Positions 1 through 7,657 of a DNA stretch of 64,000 nucleotides are shown piece after piece. The notes under the pieces are model-generated. The model searched no databases, was not told the DNA's origin, and saw only the letters and a list, made by a program, of their open reading frames with translations. Made by a program: the position numbers and the translations under genes. The stretch's first letter is position 1. Every line of letters begins with the position of its first letter. Source of the DNA: Gemmatimonas sp. (GTDB lineage: Bacteria > Gemmatimonadota > Gemmatimonadetes > Gemmatimonadales > Gemmatimonadaceae). Location of the stretch: assembly GCA_023910675.1 (NCBI GenBank), contig JAAVWC010000005.1, positions 62,001 to 126,000 of the forward strand, given 5' to 3'.

Positions 1-403
1 TCAGCATGTTGCCGCGCAGTTCCCCTTCGCTGCCGGTCGCATCAGGCAGCACATCACTCGCGCCCTGCACGAACATCGCCATCATCGTCATCGTCTGCAG
101 CACGGCATCGCCATCGTTGAGCGCGCGCTGACGGCCCGCCTCATCGCCATCCAACACGAAGCGGTTGTATCCGGCCAGTGCCGACGCGTCGTTGCGCAGC
201 GCCGCCAGCGCGGCATCGGTACGCCCTTCCAGCGCGTCGAGGACGAACTGCCAGGCGGTCGGCATCACCTCCGGTACGGCGCCGCGCATGAGGGCGGCGC
301 GCGCCGCGTCAGCTGCGGGCTCGGTGCAGTCGGGAAGCAGCAGCAGCCCCGCCGGGTACGGGAAGATGCCGAGCGGCTGCGGATGCGAGAGAGACACAGA
401 CAT
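1..403 (-). CDS. hydrogenase-operon hypothetical protein, 3' end outside window
   Basis: The reading frame starts at an ATG (complement of 401-403) that shares one base with the stop of the upstream gene and stays open to the window edge, so the C-terminus is missing. The visible 134 residues are Ala/Leu-rich and look helical, beginning MSVSLSHPQPLGIFPYPAG. An alternation of small and large residues in the middle is compatible with a TPR-like fold, but I recognise no family. Tight coupling to the hydrogenase genes indicates a role in assembly, electron transfer or quality control of the enzyme. Function is unknown. Confidence 0.7.
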   Translation of the reverse strand, partial: MSVSLSHPQPLGIFPYPAGLLLLPDCTEPAADAARAALMRGAVPEVMPTAWQFVLDALEGRTDAALAALRNDASALAGYNRFVLDGDEAGRQRALNDGDAVLQTMTMMAMFVQGASDVLPDATGSEGELRGNML

Positions 404-633
404 CAGAACCCCAGAGGAGGGTGCGGGAGGTTTCGGTTGGCGGCATTTACCGTCCACTTCGCGGCTACCTCGGCGCGCTGACGCGTGGGGTAGTCGGCAA
501 TCCGGTGACGAACGATGTAGTCCGGCCGGTCTGGCACCATCAAGATCTCGAGGGACAGCACAAAACGTCCTTGTTCCTCGGTGATAATCGCCCGACAGTC
601 GATGGCATCGGACGAGCGGAGCGGCTCAGGCAT
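403..633 (-). CDS. small hydrogenase-operon protein (76 aa)
   Basis: A 76-residue protein with no signal peptide or membrane segment. It starts with MPEPLRSSDAIDCRAI and ends at a TGA overlapping the next gene's ATG by one base. Its own ATG overlaps the end of the preceding gene by 8 bp, so translation is probably coupled. The beta-strand-like middle (GRFVLSLEILMVPDRPDYIV) suggests a small alpha/beta domain. I do not recognise the family; position argues for a hydrogenase accessory function. Confidence 0.65.
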   Translation of the reverse strand: MPEPLRSSDAIDCRAIITEEQGRFVLSLEILMVPDRPDYIVRHRIADYPTRQRAEVAAKWTVNAANRNLPHPPLGF

Positions 634-928
634 CGGACGTTACCAGCGCCACGCGCAATGCCCCGTTGGCGTCGTCCCAGAAGGCCGGCCGGGTGCCTTG
701 TGGGACCACGTCGTCGAGCGTCTCGCGAACGAGCACGCTCCGGTCGCCACGCAGGTTGCGCTGCTTGAGGATCAGCCCACCGGCCGCGGCTCCGCGGGTG
801 GGCAGGAGCCACAGTTCCGGTCCGCGTCGCAGCGCGACCAGCACGTCGAACGGGAAGAACTCTTGCGCCACCTCGGCGCGCAGCACGAGATAGCCGTGGT
901 CCGTGAATTCGACGTCACGCCGCTGCAT
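626..928 (-). CDS. hydrogenase-operon hypothetical protein (100 aa)
   Basis: I chose the ATG at 928 because it gives a 100-residue product starting MQRRDVEFTDHGYLVLRAEV and overlaps the end of the protease gene by only 14 bp; an in-frame upstream start would lie deep inside that gene. The sequence is soluble, strand-rich and ends VALVTSDA. It contains a LWLLPTRGAAAGG stretch reminiscent of small beta-barrel accessory proteins, but no family is recognised. It belongs to the translationally coupled chain behind hucSL. Confidence 0.65.
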   Translation of the reverse strand: MQRRDVEFTDHGYLVLRAEVAQEFFPFDVLVALRRGPELWLLPTRGAAAGGLILKQRNLRGDRSVLVRETLDDVVPQGTRPAFWDDANGALRVALVTSDA

Positions 929-1460
929 CGTGCAACTCGGCCAGCAGCAGGTCCGCCAGCCGGTGCATGGACGCCGCGACGGCCGGCGACAGCGCCTCAC
1001 CCACCGTGAAGTGCTGCCCCTCGATCAAGTACACCGTGATCGTCTCCGGATACTCATCCTTGAGCAGCCAGCGGGCAAAGGCCAGCGCGTGGTCCCAGCG
1101 AAAGGCATGCAGGTTGATGCCGGCCAGCGGTGGGAGATGCTCGACCTCGGTGCCGGGCAGCTTGAACAGGGCGCCCGGTTCCGAGCCGCTACTGCACGCG
1201 TCCACCAGAATGACGTGCGGCACGCCGCGCATCTGAAAGGCCACATCCATGCCGCCCGTGCCGCCATCGGCGCAGCGCACGCCAGCGGGCACGCCGCGTT
1301 CCCACAGGTGTCGAATGAACACCGGCCCAACCGCATCGTCGCCGCGCAGGATGTTTCCACATCCGATGATCAACGTGCGAACGGGCCCGGCATCCTTCAC
1401 CGGGCCCGACGCGTCGTGATTCACCGCCCAAACGGATGGCTCACGCACCTCCGCTGTCAT
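915..1460 (-). CDS. hupD: NiFe-hydrogenase maturation endopeptidase (HyaD/HupD family)
   Basis: A 181-residue protein that should cleave the C-terminal tail of the hydrogenase large subunit after nickel insertion. Visible family marks are the N-terminal GCGNILRGDDAVGP motif (residues about 34-47), whose Asp/Glu-type residues bind nickel in this family, the DGGTGGMD segment and ILVDACSSGSEPG. The ATG at 1460 overlaps the hucL stop by 4 bp (ATGA), which fixes the start and implies coupled translation. The substrate tail is visible at the end of hucL. Family assignment is firm; specificity for this large subunit is inferred from adjacency. Confidence 0.9.
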   Translation of the reverse strand: MTAEVREPSVWAVNHDASGPVKDAGPVRTLIIGCGNILRGDDAVGPVFIRHLWERGVPAGVRCADGGTGGMDVAFQMRGVPHVILVDACSSGSEPGALFKLPGTEVEHLPPLAGINLHAFRWDHALAFARWLLKDEYPETITVYLIEGQHFTVGEALSPAVAASMHRLADLLLAELHDAAA

Positions 1461-3088
1461 CCCATCTCGCCGATGCGGAAACTCGACAGTTCCTTGCCGG
1501 TCTTTTCGTCGTAGGCGTGCACCGTGCACACCAGGCACGAATCGAACGAGCGGGCCACGATGCCCATCTCGACTGGATCGGAGGGATCCTTGATTTCCGC
1601 GCCGATGAACGCTTGCTCCATCGGTCCGTTGATGCCGGTGCCATCGCGCGGGCCGATGTTCCACGCGGTCGGCGTGATCACCTGATAGTTCTCGATGCGA
1701 CCATTGCTGATGACGATCCAGTCTGCCAGCGAGCCGCGGGCCGCCTCCGTGGCACCGAAACCGCGCCCTTCGGTGTGTTCAATGGGCTTGGTGTAGAACT
1801 TGTCGTGCAGGTCGAGCTGATCGAGCCACTGACGCACCCAGACGGTGTACTTCGGTGCTTCGTGCATGCGGGCCATGACACGGGTCAGCACGTTCGGACC
1901 GATGGTGTTGACCGCGTCGAGGATGAACGGATCGTAGTCCTGATGGCTGGCGTCGGCGGCGCGGCCGGCGATGATCTGGCGCGAGAGCGGGCCGGCCTCG
2001 AGCGGCATGGTTCCCGCATTCGGCACGTTGTAGCGTGGCGATTTGGCCCAGGAGTACTTGCCCTGCTTGTGGCCATCGAGCGGATCGATCGGATCGGTCT
2101 CACCTTGCCACGGGTGCAGCAGGCTCTGGCCACGATAGAACGCGTTCGTGATGTCTTCGCGCACGTTCAGGTGGTCGAAGTCATGGAACGCTTTCTTGCT
2201 GCCATCGTAGATGCCCGAGCGGCTGATCAGCGCGGCGTTACGCCCATCGACGGTCGGGTTTTCGTACAGCTCCGGCTTGAAATAGGTACCGGTGGAGATG
2301 AACGAACCGCATCCTTGGCCAAACTTGTCGAGCCCCGCCCGCAAGGCGAAGCGCAGGAACAGGCCGCAGTCGGAATTGCGCTGGCTGTCGTTCTCGTCGG
2401 CCCACACCAACAGGTCGTTCCAGCTCTTGATCTCCATCCAGCGCTCGACCGAGCACCCAAGCCACTGCTTCTCCAACCATTCGCGCTTCCAGTAGTCGAG
2501 GATCGCGATCGCGCGGGTGACATCAGAGAGCGTCGGGGCGCACATTACGCCACCGGGGATCATGAAGCTCGAGTGAGGCCACTGTCCACCGAACAGGGCG
2601 TAGATCTCGACTGGTTTGCCTGAGAGCGTGACGCCGGGCTCATAGCTGGTGCCGACAAACGGGGCGAAGCGGCGCACCACTTCGTCGTATTCCGGCAGGT
2701 GCGCGTAATTCTTGTTGGTCAGGTCGATCGCGAACAGGGCGTAAAACCAGCGCGGGATACTGAGCAGTGTCTCGCAGGCCTGCGCGATGTTGCGGATGAG
2801 CGTTGCGTTGCGCGGCACGTGCGTGCGCCACGCTGTGTCGAGGGCATAACACGCTTTGTACAGGTGCGACCCGCCGCAGATGCCGCAAATGCGCGGTGTC
2901 ACGATCAGGCCGGCCTGCGGGTCCTTGCCGCGAAGGATGATTTCGAACCCGCGAAACATCGATGCTTCCGTCCACGCATCCGTGACAACGCCATCTCGCA
3001 GCGTGACGCGCAGGTCGAGGTCACCCTCAACGCGTCCGAGCGGGCTGATGCGCATCTTGTCCGGCATGGGCAGTGTTGACGTTGCCAC
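1457..3088 (-). CDS. hucL: group 2a-type (Huc-like) NiFe hydrogenase large subunit
   Basis: The catalytic subunit (543 residues) holding the NiFe(CN)2CO centre for H2 oxidation. The N-terminal nickel-binding motif RICGICGGSH (Cys68, Cys71) and the C-terminal DSCLVCTVH (Cys518, Cys521, His524) are intact. A 19-residue tail (AYDEKTGKELSSFRIGEMG) follows His524 and is the expected protease-removed peptide. The start is a GTG at 3088 with a GGAG about 11 bases upstream; an internal ATG at 3067 lacks a ribosome site. It lies 30 bp after hucS. The sequence pattern matches cytosolic group 2a enzymes, which in mycobacteria oxidise hydrogen at atmospheric level; high affinity here is inference. Confidence 0.93.
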   Translation of the reverse strand: MATSTLPMPDKMRISPLGRVEGDLDLRVTLRDGVVTDAWTEASMFRGFEIILRGKDPQAGLIVTPRICGICGGSHLYKACYALDTAWRTHVPRNATLIRNIAQACETLLSIPRWFYALFAIDLTNKNYAHLPEYDEVVRRFAPFVGTSYEPGVTLSGKPVEIYALFGGQWPHSSFMIPGGVMCAPTLSDVTRAIAILDYWKREWLEKQWLGCSVERWMEIKSWNDLLVWADENDSQRNSDCGLFLRFALRAGLDKFGQGCGSFISTGTYFKPELYENPTVDGRNAALISRSGIYDGSKKAFHDFDHLNVREDITNAFYRGQSLLHPWQGETDPIDPLDGHKQGKYSWAKSPRYNVPNAGTMPLEAGPLSRQIIAGRAADASHQDYDPFILDAVNTIGPNVLTRVMARMHEAPKYTVWVRQWLDQLDLHDKFYTKPIEHTEGRGFGATEAARGSLADWIVISNGRIENYQVITPTAWNIGPRDGTGINGPMEQAFIGAEIKDPSDPVEMGIVARSFDSCLVCTVHAYDEKTGKELSSFRIGEMG

Positions 3089-3118
3089 TGTGATTGAACT
3101 CCGGTGGGAATAGAGGGG

Positions 3119-4090
3119 TCAGACCACGAACATGTCTTCTTTCGACCACTTCGGCGCTGCGACGCGCGCGGCAGCGGCATGTGCCATGTAGGACACGTGG
3201 TCCGAGCCGGTCGGTACTTCCTTCGGGATCGTGCCGCTGATCTTCTGCGTCTTGAATACGGTGCCGGGCTTGAGCTCGTGGAAAGGGAACTCGGGCTCGG
3301 TACAGCCGGTGCAGGGCATGCCGGCGCGCGTCTTGGAGCTCTGCCGGTTCCAGAGGATGCGGTTGCATGGAGAGCGCGTCATCGGGCCGCGGCAGCCCAT
3401 CTCGTAGAAGAGGCAGCCCTGACGGGTACCCTGGCCGAACTCCACGGTGCTCTGCTTGTACTCGAAGTACTGCACGCGCGTACAGCCGGTCTGCGTGAAG
3501 GTCTTGAAGAACGTCTGTGGGCGCTGCAGCTCGTCGAGGGCGATATCGCCGGCGCGGCCGGCCGCGATCGCCACCAGGATCTGCGTGATCCAGTCCGGAT
3601 GCGCCGGGCAGCCCGGAATGTTGATGACCGGCAATCCCCACTTCGACACAAAGTCGGCGCCGAGGAATCCGCCCTGCTTCCGTTTCAGGTATTGCAGGCC
3701 GACGTTGTCCACCGGATTCGGTTCCGTGGCGGGGATACCGCCCCAGCAGGCGCAGTCGCCAATCGCCACGACGGCACCAGCCTGCGCCGCCAGTTCGGCC
3801 ACCCAGTCCTTCATTGGGCGGTCGGCGAACATGTTGAATCGCCCCGTTCCGTTGGGGCCGAGGATGACCGTCCCCTCGAAGACGAAGATGTCGAGCTGCT
3901 TCTTGCCCGAGGCCAGGTCATGGAAGAGGCGCTGGGCGTTCTCGCCCATCTCCATGCCGATCGAGGGGTGCCACAACAGGTCGACTCCAAAATCTGTGAC
4001 GAGGTCGACCGCAGTCGGTTCCTCAGCGTTCAGAAATGACATCGTGTTACCGGAACACGCTCCGCCCTGCAGCCACAACACGGTCGCCAT
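3119..4090 (-). CDS. hucS: group 2a-type NiFe hydrogenase small subunit
   Basis: The 323-residue iron-sulfur electron-transfer subunit. There is no Tat signal peptide; the protein starts MATVLWLQGGACSGN, so the enzyme should be cytoplasmic or attached to the inner face of the membrane by other proteins. The first cluster motif has a single Cys (Cys12) where classical uptake enzymes carry CxxC. Other cluster ligands lie in IGDCACWGG, NIPGCPAHPDW, QTGCTRVQ, GCLFYEMGCRGP and MPCTGCTEPEF. A strong ribosome site (GGAGAGGA) precedes the ATG. The 153-bp gap upstream, the largest in the operon, probably contains a promoter. Confidence 0.93.
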   Translation of the reverse strand: MATVLWLQGGACSGNTMSFLNAEEPTAVDLVTDFGVDLLWHPSIGMEMGENAQRLFHDLASGKKQLDIFVFEGTVILGPNGTGRFNMFADRPMKDWVAELAAQAGAVVAIGDCACWGGIPATEPNPVDNVGLQYLKRKQGGFLGADFVSKWGLPVINIPGCPAHPDWITQILVAIAAGRAGDIALDELQRPQTFFKTFTQTGCTRVQYFEYKQSTVEFGQGTRQGCLFYEMGCRGPMTRSPCNRILWNRQSSKTRAGMPCTGCTEPEFPFHELKPGTVFKTQKISGTIPKEVPTGSDHVSYMAHAAAARVAAPKWSKEDMFVV

Positions 4091-4131
4091 TACGTCCTCT
4101 CCAGAACCTTCGAGGTTGAACCATCTGTTGG

Positions 4132-4157
4132 TTGCCGCACAATCGGCCCGTGCGCAA
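4132..4157. promoter_or_regulatory. imperfect inverted repeat upstream of hucS
   Basis: TTGCCGCAC and GTGCGCAA are inverted around nine bases (one extra base in the first arm). The site lies 42-67 bp upstream of the hucS ATG, in the only sizeable gap of the operon, immediately downstream of the NarL-type regulator gene. It is a candidate binding site for that regulator; this is inference from position and symmetry only. Confidence 0.3.
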
Positions 4158-4243
4158 CAGCCAGCAATAGCATGTTCTGGCTAGTCGGGCGAACTCCGGC
4201 GGGCTGTCACCGCCGTCCGCTCCGGCTCCCGCGCCGCTGGGAA

Positions 4244-4900
4244 TTACTCCCGTCCACTGCTGGTACGTCCGAGGACGATCAGCCCGCGTTGCACCGCCGT
4301 CCGCACCAGCTCGGCCTGATTGTGCACCCCCAGTTTCCGCATCAGGTTCGCGCGGTGCCGCGTGGCCGTGTGGGGGGAGATGGCCAGCTGCTCCGCTGCC
4401 TGGGACGTCGTCTGTCCATCCGCAATCAGTTGCAGCACTTCACGCTCGCGCGCGGTAAGGTCGCTGGATTGCACCGAGACGTGCTCCAGACGTCCCTGGT
4501 TGATTCCGGACGCCAGATAACGCTGCCCCGCCAGCACCGCGTTCATCGCCTCGAACAGCTCGTCGTCCATCGCATCCTTCAGCAGGTAGCCATCGGCGCC
4601 GTCGCTCATCGCCTGGGCAACGAACTGATCGTCGTCGTACATCGACAGCACCAGAATGCGCGGCCGTCGCGGCATCTTGCGCAGCTGCCGCAACGCTCCC
4701 AGCCCATCCAGCTTGGGCATCGACAGATCGAGGAGCACCAACGTTGGCCGGTGCCGGGCAATCAGCTCTAGTGCCATGGCGCCGTTGCTCGCTTCGGCCA
4801 CCACCTCGTACCGTCCGTCGCTGGCCAACAGGAGCGCGAGTCCCCGGCGCACCAGGGCGTGATCATCCACCAGCAGGACGGTACGCCGCGCCACCATCAT
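4244..4900 (-). CDS. NarL/FixJ-family response regulator
   Basis: A 218-residue two-component regulator. The receiver domain (residues 6-125) carries the acidic pair DDH at 12-14, phospho-acceptor Asp58 in LVLLDLSMPK and the conserved Lys in YLLKDA. The C-terminal LuxR-type helix-turn-helix begins LTAREREVLQLIADG. The ATG at 4900 overlaps the stop of the kinase fusion by 4 bp, so kinase and regulator are coupled partners. The gene sits directly upstream of hucS, making the hydrogenase promoter the likely target. Confidence 0.93.
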   Translation of the reverse strand: MMVARRTVLLVDDHALVRRGLALLLASDGRYEVVAEASNGAMALELIARHRPTLVLLDLSMPKLDGLGALRQLRKMPRRPRILVLSMYDDDQFVAQAMSDGADGYLLKDAMDDELFEAMNAVLAGQRYLASGINQGRLEHVSVQSSDLTAREREVLQLIADGQTTSQAAEQLAISPHTATRHRANLMRKLGVHNQAELVRTAVQRGLIVLGRTSSGRE

Positions 4901-7302
4901 AGAATCGGCGCCGTGACGCGAATGGTGGTCCCCTCACCGGGGGCCGAGGTGACCGCGAACTGTCCTCCCAGCATGTTGACACGCTCGCGCATGCCCAGCA
5001 GGCCAAGTCCGGAGGATCGCTCGCTCGGATCGAAGCCTACTCCGTTGTCCGAGATGCGGAGGTCGATGGTGGCTCGGTCGAAAATCTCCACGCGGATCTC
5101 GACGACCTGCGCCGCTGCATGCGCCGCCGCATTCGTCAACGCCTCCTGCGTCACGCGGAAGAGGGCGGTCTCCAGTTCGGCCGGCAGGCGTTCGTCGAGC
5201 TTCTGCAGTAGGTGGACCTCGAACCCATAGTGCTCGCCACTTTCCTGGGCCAGCTGCTGCAGCGCCATGTCAAGACCGAGCCGGTCGAGTGTCGGCGGGC
5301 GGAGGCGCCGCGCCAACACCTTGAGGCGGGTGGCGGCATCATTCACTTGCGCCCGCAGGTGCGCGAGTTGCCCGCGCAGTGCCGGGACTTCGGTCGGCAC
5401 CAGCCGACCCATCGCCTGGAGCGAAAGCTTGACGCCAACCAACGCCTGTCCCGCCTCGTCGTGGAGTTCGCGTGCGATATGCTGGCGCTCCTCCTCAAGT
5501 CGAGTTACATGGCGGGCCGAGAGGGCGCGCATTTCCTGATTCTTGAGCGCCAGCGCGGTACCGAGGCGGGCGTTCTCGATTGCCACCGCCGCCATGTTGG
5601 CCACCGACTCCAGAAACGCCGCATCCTGCCAGCTGAATGCCCCGTTGCCGTCCCGACGGTGCAACTCGAAGAACCCCAGCACATCGTCAGTGCCGTTCTT
5701 GATCGGCACGGCGACGGCGTACTGGATGTCCCCCATGTCATCGGGGGGCTCGTGCGCTGGATCCTGCGCGTAGTCAGCACACAGATACGGGAACTCGGTT
5801 TCGAGCACTACTCCGGGAATACCGACATTCCGCGGCCAGCGACGGGTGCGTTCGAGCCACATGCCGTCGTGCCAGTACGCCGACGACTGCATGACGAGAT
5901 CTTCGGGAGTGTCTCCCGGTACCACGAGACCTCCCTGCCCCCCATCCGCCTTGAGCAGACGCGCCGCGTGCTCCGCCATGTCGCGCACCAGGCTGATCGG
6001 GTCGCGTTCGCTGCTTACCGCCGCGCTGAACTTGAACAGCGCTTCGAGTCCACGCGACCAGCTATCGAGCTGGGCGAGCAGTTGCGCCCGGTTGAACGCG
6101 ACGGCAGCCTGCTGCGCAATGGTTTCGAGTACGCGCAGGTCGGGCGTACCAAGCCGGTCGTGCACGCGACGCGCTGCCACCAGCAGCAGAGCGACAGGGT
6201 GCCCTTGGTGGTGTAGCGCCGGAACGGCAATGACGTCGGGCCAGGGTGACTCCGGGGCGCCGGCAGCACGTGCGGCCTGTGCACGCCCCGCGAAGGGTTG
6301 GCGTTGCTGCAGGAGCCAGTCGATAAATGTCCGCTCCTCCTGTGTCAGGGACGGGCTGGACAGGAGGGTGTGGCGCCGAATACGCGTCTTGCTGGCGAGG
6401 GTGCTGTCCACCACGGCGGCCACGACGACGTCGTCTGCGCGAAAGGTGCGTACCAGTGCGGCTGCTAGCGCCCGTGTCAGCGCCAAGGCATCGGGCTCGA
6501 GGGCCGACGCGCGCGCGCAGTCGTACAGGGCCTCAATGGCGGCAACGGCTATCGCGGGCCCTACGGGGTCCGCGGACGGCAGCGGTGCGTGGTCCACCGC
6601 TACCGATGCCTCCGTCATGTATGGGCGTGCGCCGCCATCATTGTCACGGCGACCCGCGTCGAGCAGCTCGAGCCATGCCCCCATGCCGACACCGGATTTG
6701 GATGACAGCGGGACGATCTGCATTCCCGGCCGCACCGCCTCGATCGAGGCCTGCGCCGCCGCTGCGTCGAAGTCGCAGGCCTCGGCCAGATCCATCTTGG
6801 TGATGATCGCCACGTCTGCCGAGTTGAAGATCGTTGGGTATTTGAGCGGCTTATCTTCCCCTTCGGTCACCGAGAGCAAGACCACGCGGGTGGCTTCTCC
6901 CAGGTCGTAGCTCGACGGGCACACCAAATTACCGACATTTTCAATGAACAGATAGTCCAACTGCGAGAGATCCCAGGCGTCGAGGAAATCGCCGATCATC
7001 TCGGCTTCGAGATGGCATCGTCCATGTGTGTTGATCTGCTGTACATCCGCACCGCTGCGGGCCAGACGGCGGGCGTCGTTATCTGTCTCGAGATCACCGA
7101 CTAGGGCAGCCACGCGCGATCCGCCAGCGACCAGCTCGCGCATCGTGCGTTCAAGGAGCGCGGTCTTCCCCGTACCGGGACTGGAGACGAGGTTGACGAC
7201 ATAGACCCCTGCGGTCTCAAACCGCTGCCGCAGCGTCCGCGCCAGCTCGTCATTCTTTTTGAGAATGCCGGCGCGCACCTCGACGATTCGTGTTCCGCTC
7301 AC
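4897..7302 (-). CDS. hypB: HypB nickel-insertion GTPase fused to GAF-GAF sensor histidine kinase
   Basis: One 801-residue frame joins two proteins that are normally separate. Residues 1-220 are HypB: P-loop SSPGTGKT (41-47), GDLETDND (69-76), metal-site Cys96-His97 and Cys128, and the TKMD guanine motif (168-171). The N-terminal Cys-rich nickel motif and any His-rich stretch are absent. Residues about 250-410 and 420-580 look like two GAF domains. Residues 600-801 form a NarX-type kinase: H-box RELHDEAGQA (His614), N-box QEALTNAAAHA, G1 DNGVGF and G2 GLGLLGMRERV. No membrane segment is seen, so it is cytoplasmic. The start is a GTG at 7302 overlapping the hypA stop (GTGA), preceded by GAGGTGGAG. 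No stop or frame change lies between the halves. Nickel delivery plus signal transduction in one chain is inference from the domains. Confidence 0.92.
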   Translation of the reverse strand: MSGTRIVEVRAGILKKNDELARTLRQRFETAGVYVVNLVSSPGTGKTALLERTMRELVAGGSRVAALVGDLETDNDARRLARSGADVQQINTHGRCHLEAEMIGDFLDAWDLSQLDYLFIENVGNLVCPSSYDLGEATRVVLLSVTEGEDKPLKYPTIFNSADVAIITKMDLAEACDFDAAAAQASIEAVRPGMQIVPLSSKSGVGMGAWLELLDAGRRDNDGGARPYMTEASVAVDHAPLPSADPVGPAIAVAAIEALYDCARASALEPDALALTRALAAALVRTFRADDVVVAAVVDSTLASKTRIRRHTLLSSPSLTQEERTFIDWLLQQRQPFAGRAQAARAAGAPESPWPDVIAVPALHHQGHPVALLLVAARRVHDRLGTPDLRVLETIAQQAAVAFNRAQLLAQLDSWSRGLEALFKFSAAVSSERDPISLVRDMAEHAARLLKADGGQGGLVVPGDTPEDLVMQSSAYWHDGMWLERTRRWPRNVGIPGVVLETEFPYLCADYAQDPAHEPPDDMGDIQYAVAVPIKNGTDDVLGFFELHRRDGNGAFSWQDAAFLESVANMAAVAIENARLGTALALKNQEMRALSARHVTRLEEERQHIARELHDEAGQALVGVKLSLQAMGRLVPTEVPALRGQLAHLRAQVNDAATRLKVLARRLRPPTLDRLGLDMALQQLAQESGEHYGFEVHLLQKLDERLPAELETALFRVTQEALTNAAAHAAAQVVEIRVEIFDRATIDLRISDNGVGFDPSERSSGLGLLGMRERVNMLGGQFAVTSAPGEGTTIRVTAPIL

Positions 7303-7646
7303 CGCTCCACCTCGATTGACGACACTTCCAGCTCCTTGCCGCGGCGTATGTCGCCGCTTGGGGTTTCGCACACGGGGCAGCGAAAGCGGTTTACCCCGAC
7401 CAGCTCCCGTTCAGCATTGCACGCCCCACACCAAATTGCCACCGGAACTTCGGTGATCACCAGCCGTGCACCTGCAACGCGGGTGCCCTCGGCGGCGATA
7501 TCAAACGAAAACAGCAGGGCGCCAGCCTCGACGCCAGCCAGACGCCCTACCTGCACATGCACGGCTGCCACCTTCGCGACCGCCGCTTCTTCGGCGGCCG
7601 CCTGGGCGAGGTCCACGATCCCGCGGGCTAGTCCGAGCTCGTGCAT
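7299..7646 (-). CDS. hypA: hydrogenase nickel incorporation protein HypA
   Basis: 115 residues, the usual HypA length. The N-terminus MHE supplies the nickel-binding His2, and a zinc ribbon is formed by CGAC (Cys73, Cys76) and CPVC (Cys90, Cys93). HypA hands nickel to the large subunit together with HypB, encoded immediately downstream with a 4-bp overlap. It lies 11 bp after the DUF1641 gene and belongs to the same transcription unit. Confidence 0.93.
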   Translation of the reverse strand: MHELGLARGIVDLAQAAAEEAAVAKVAAVHVQVGRLAGVEAGALLFSFDIAAEGTRVAGARLVITEVPVAIWCGACNAERELVGVNRFRCPVCETPSGDIRRGKELEVSSIEVER

Positions 7647-7657
7647 GCCGAACGGTC

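Noticed and set aside
1436..2623. Long plus-strand open frame (395 codons) opposite hucL
   Set aside because: It is the antisense shadow of a clearly conserved hydrogenase gene; composition is that of complementary codons and no ribosome site is present.
3104..4039. Long plus-strand frame opposite hucS
   Set aside because: Antisense of the conserved small subunit, no motif of its own.
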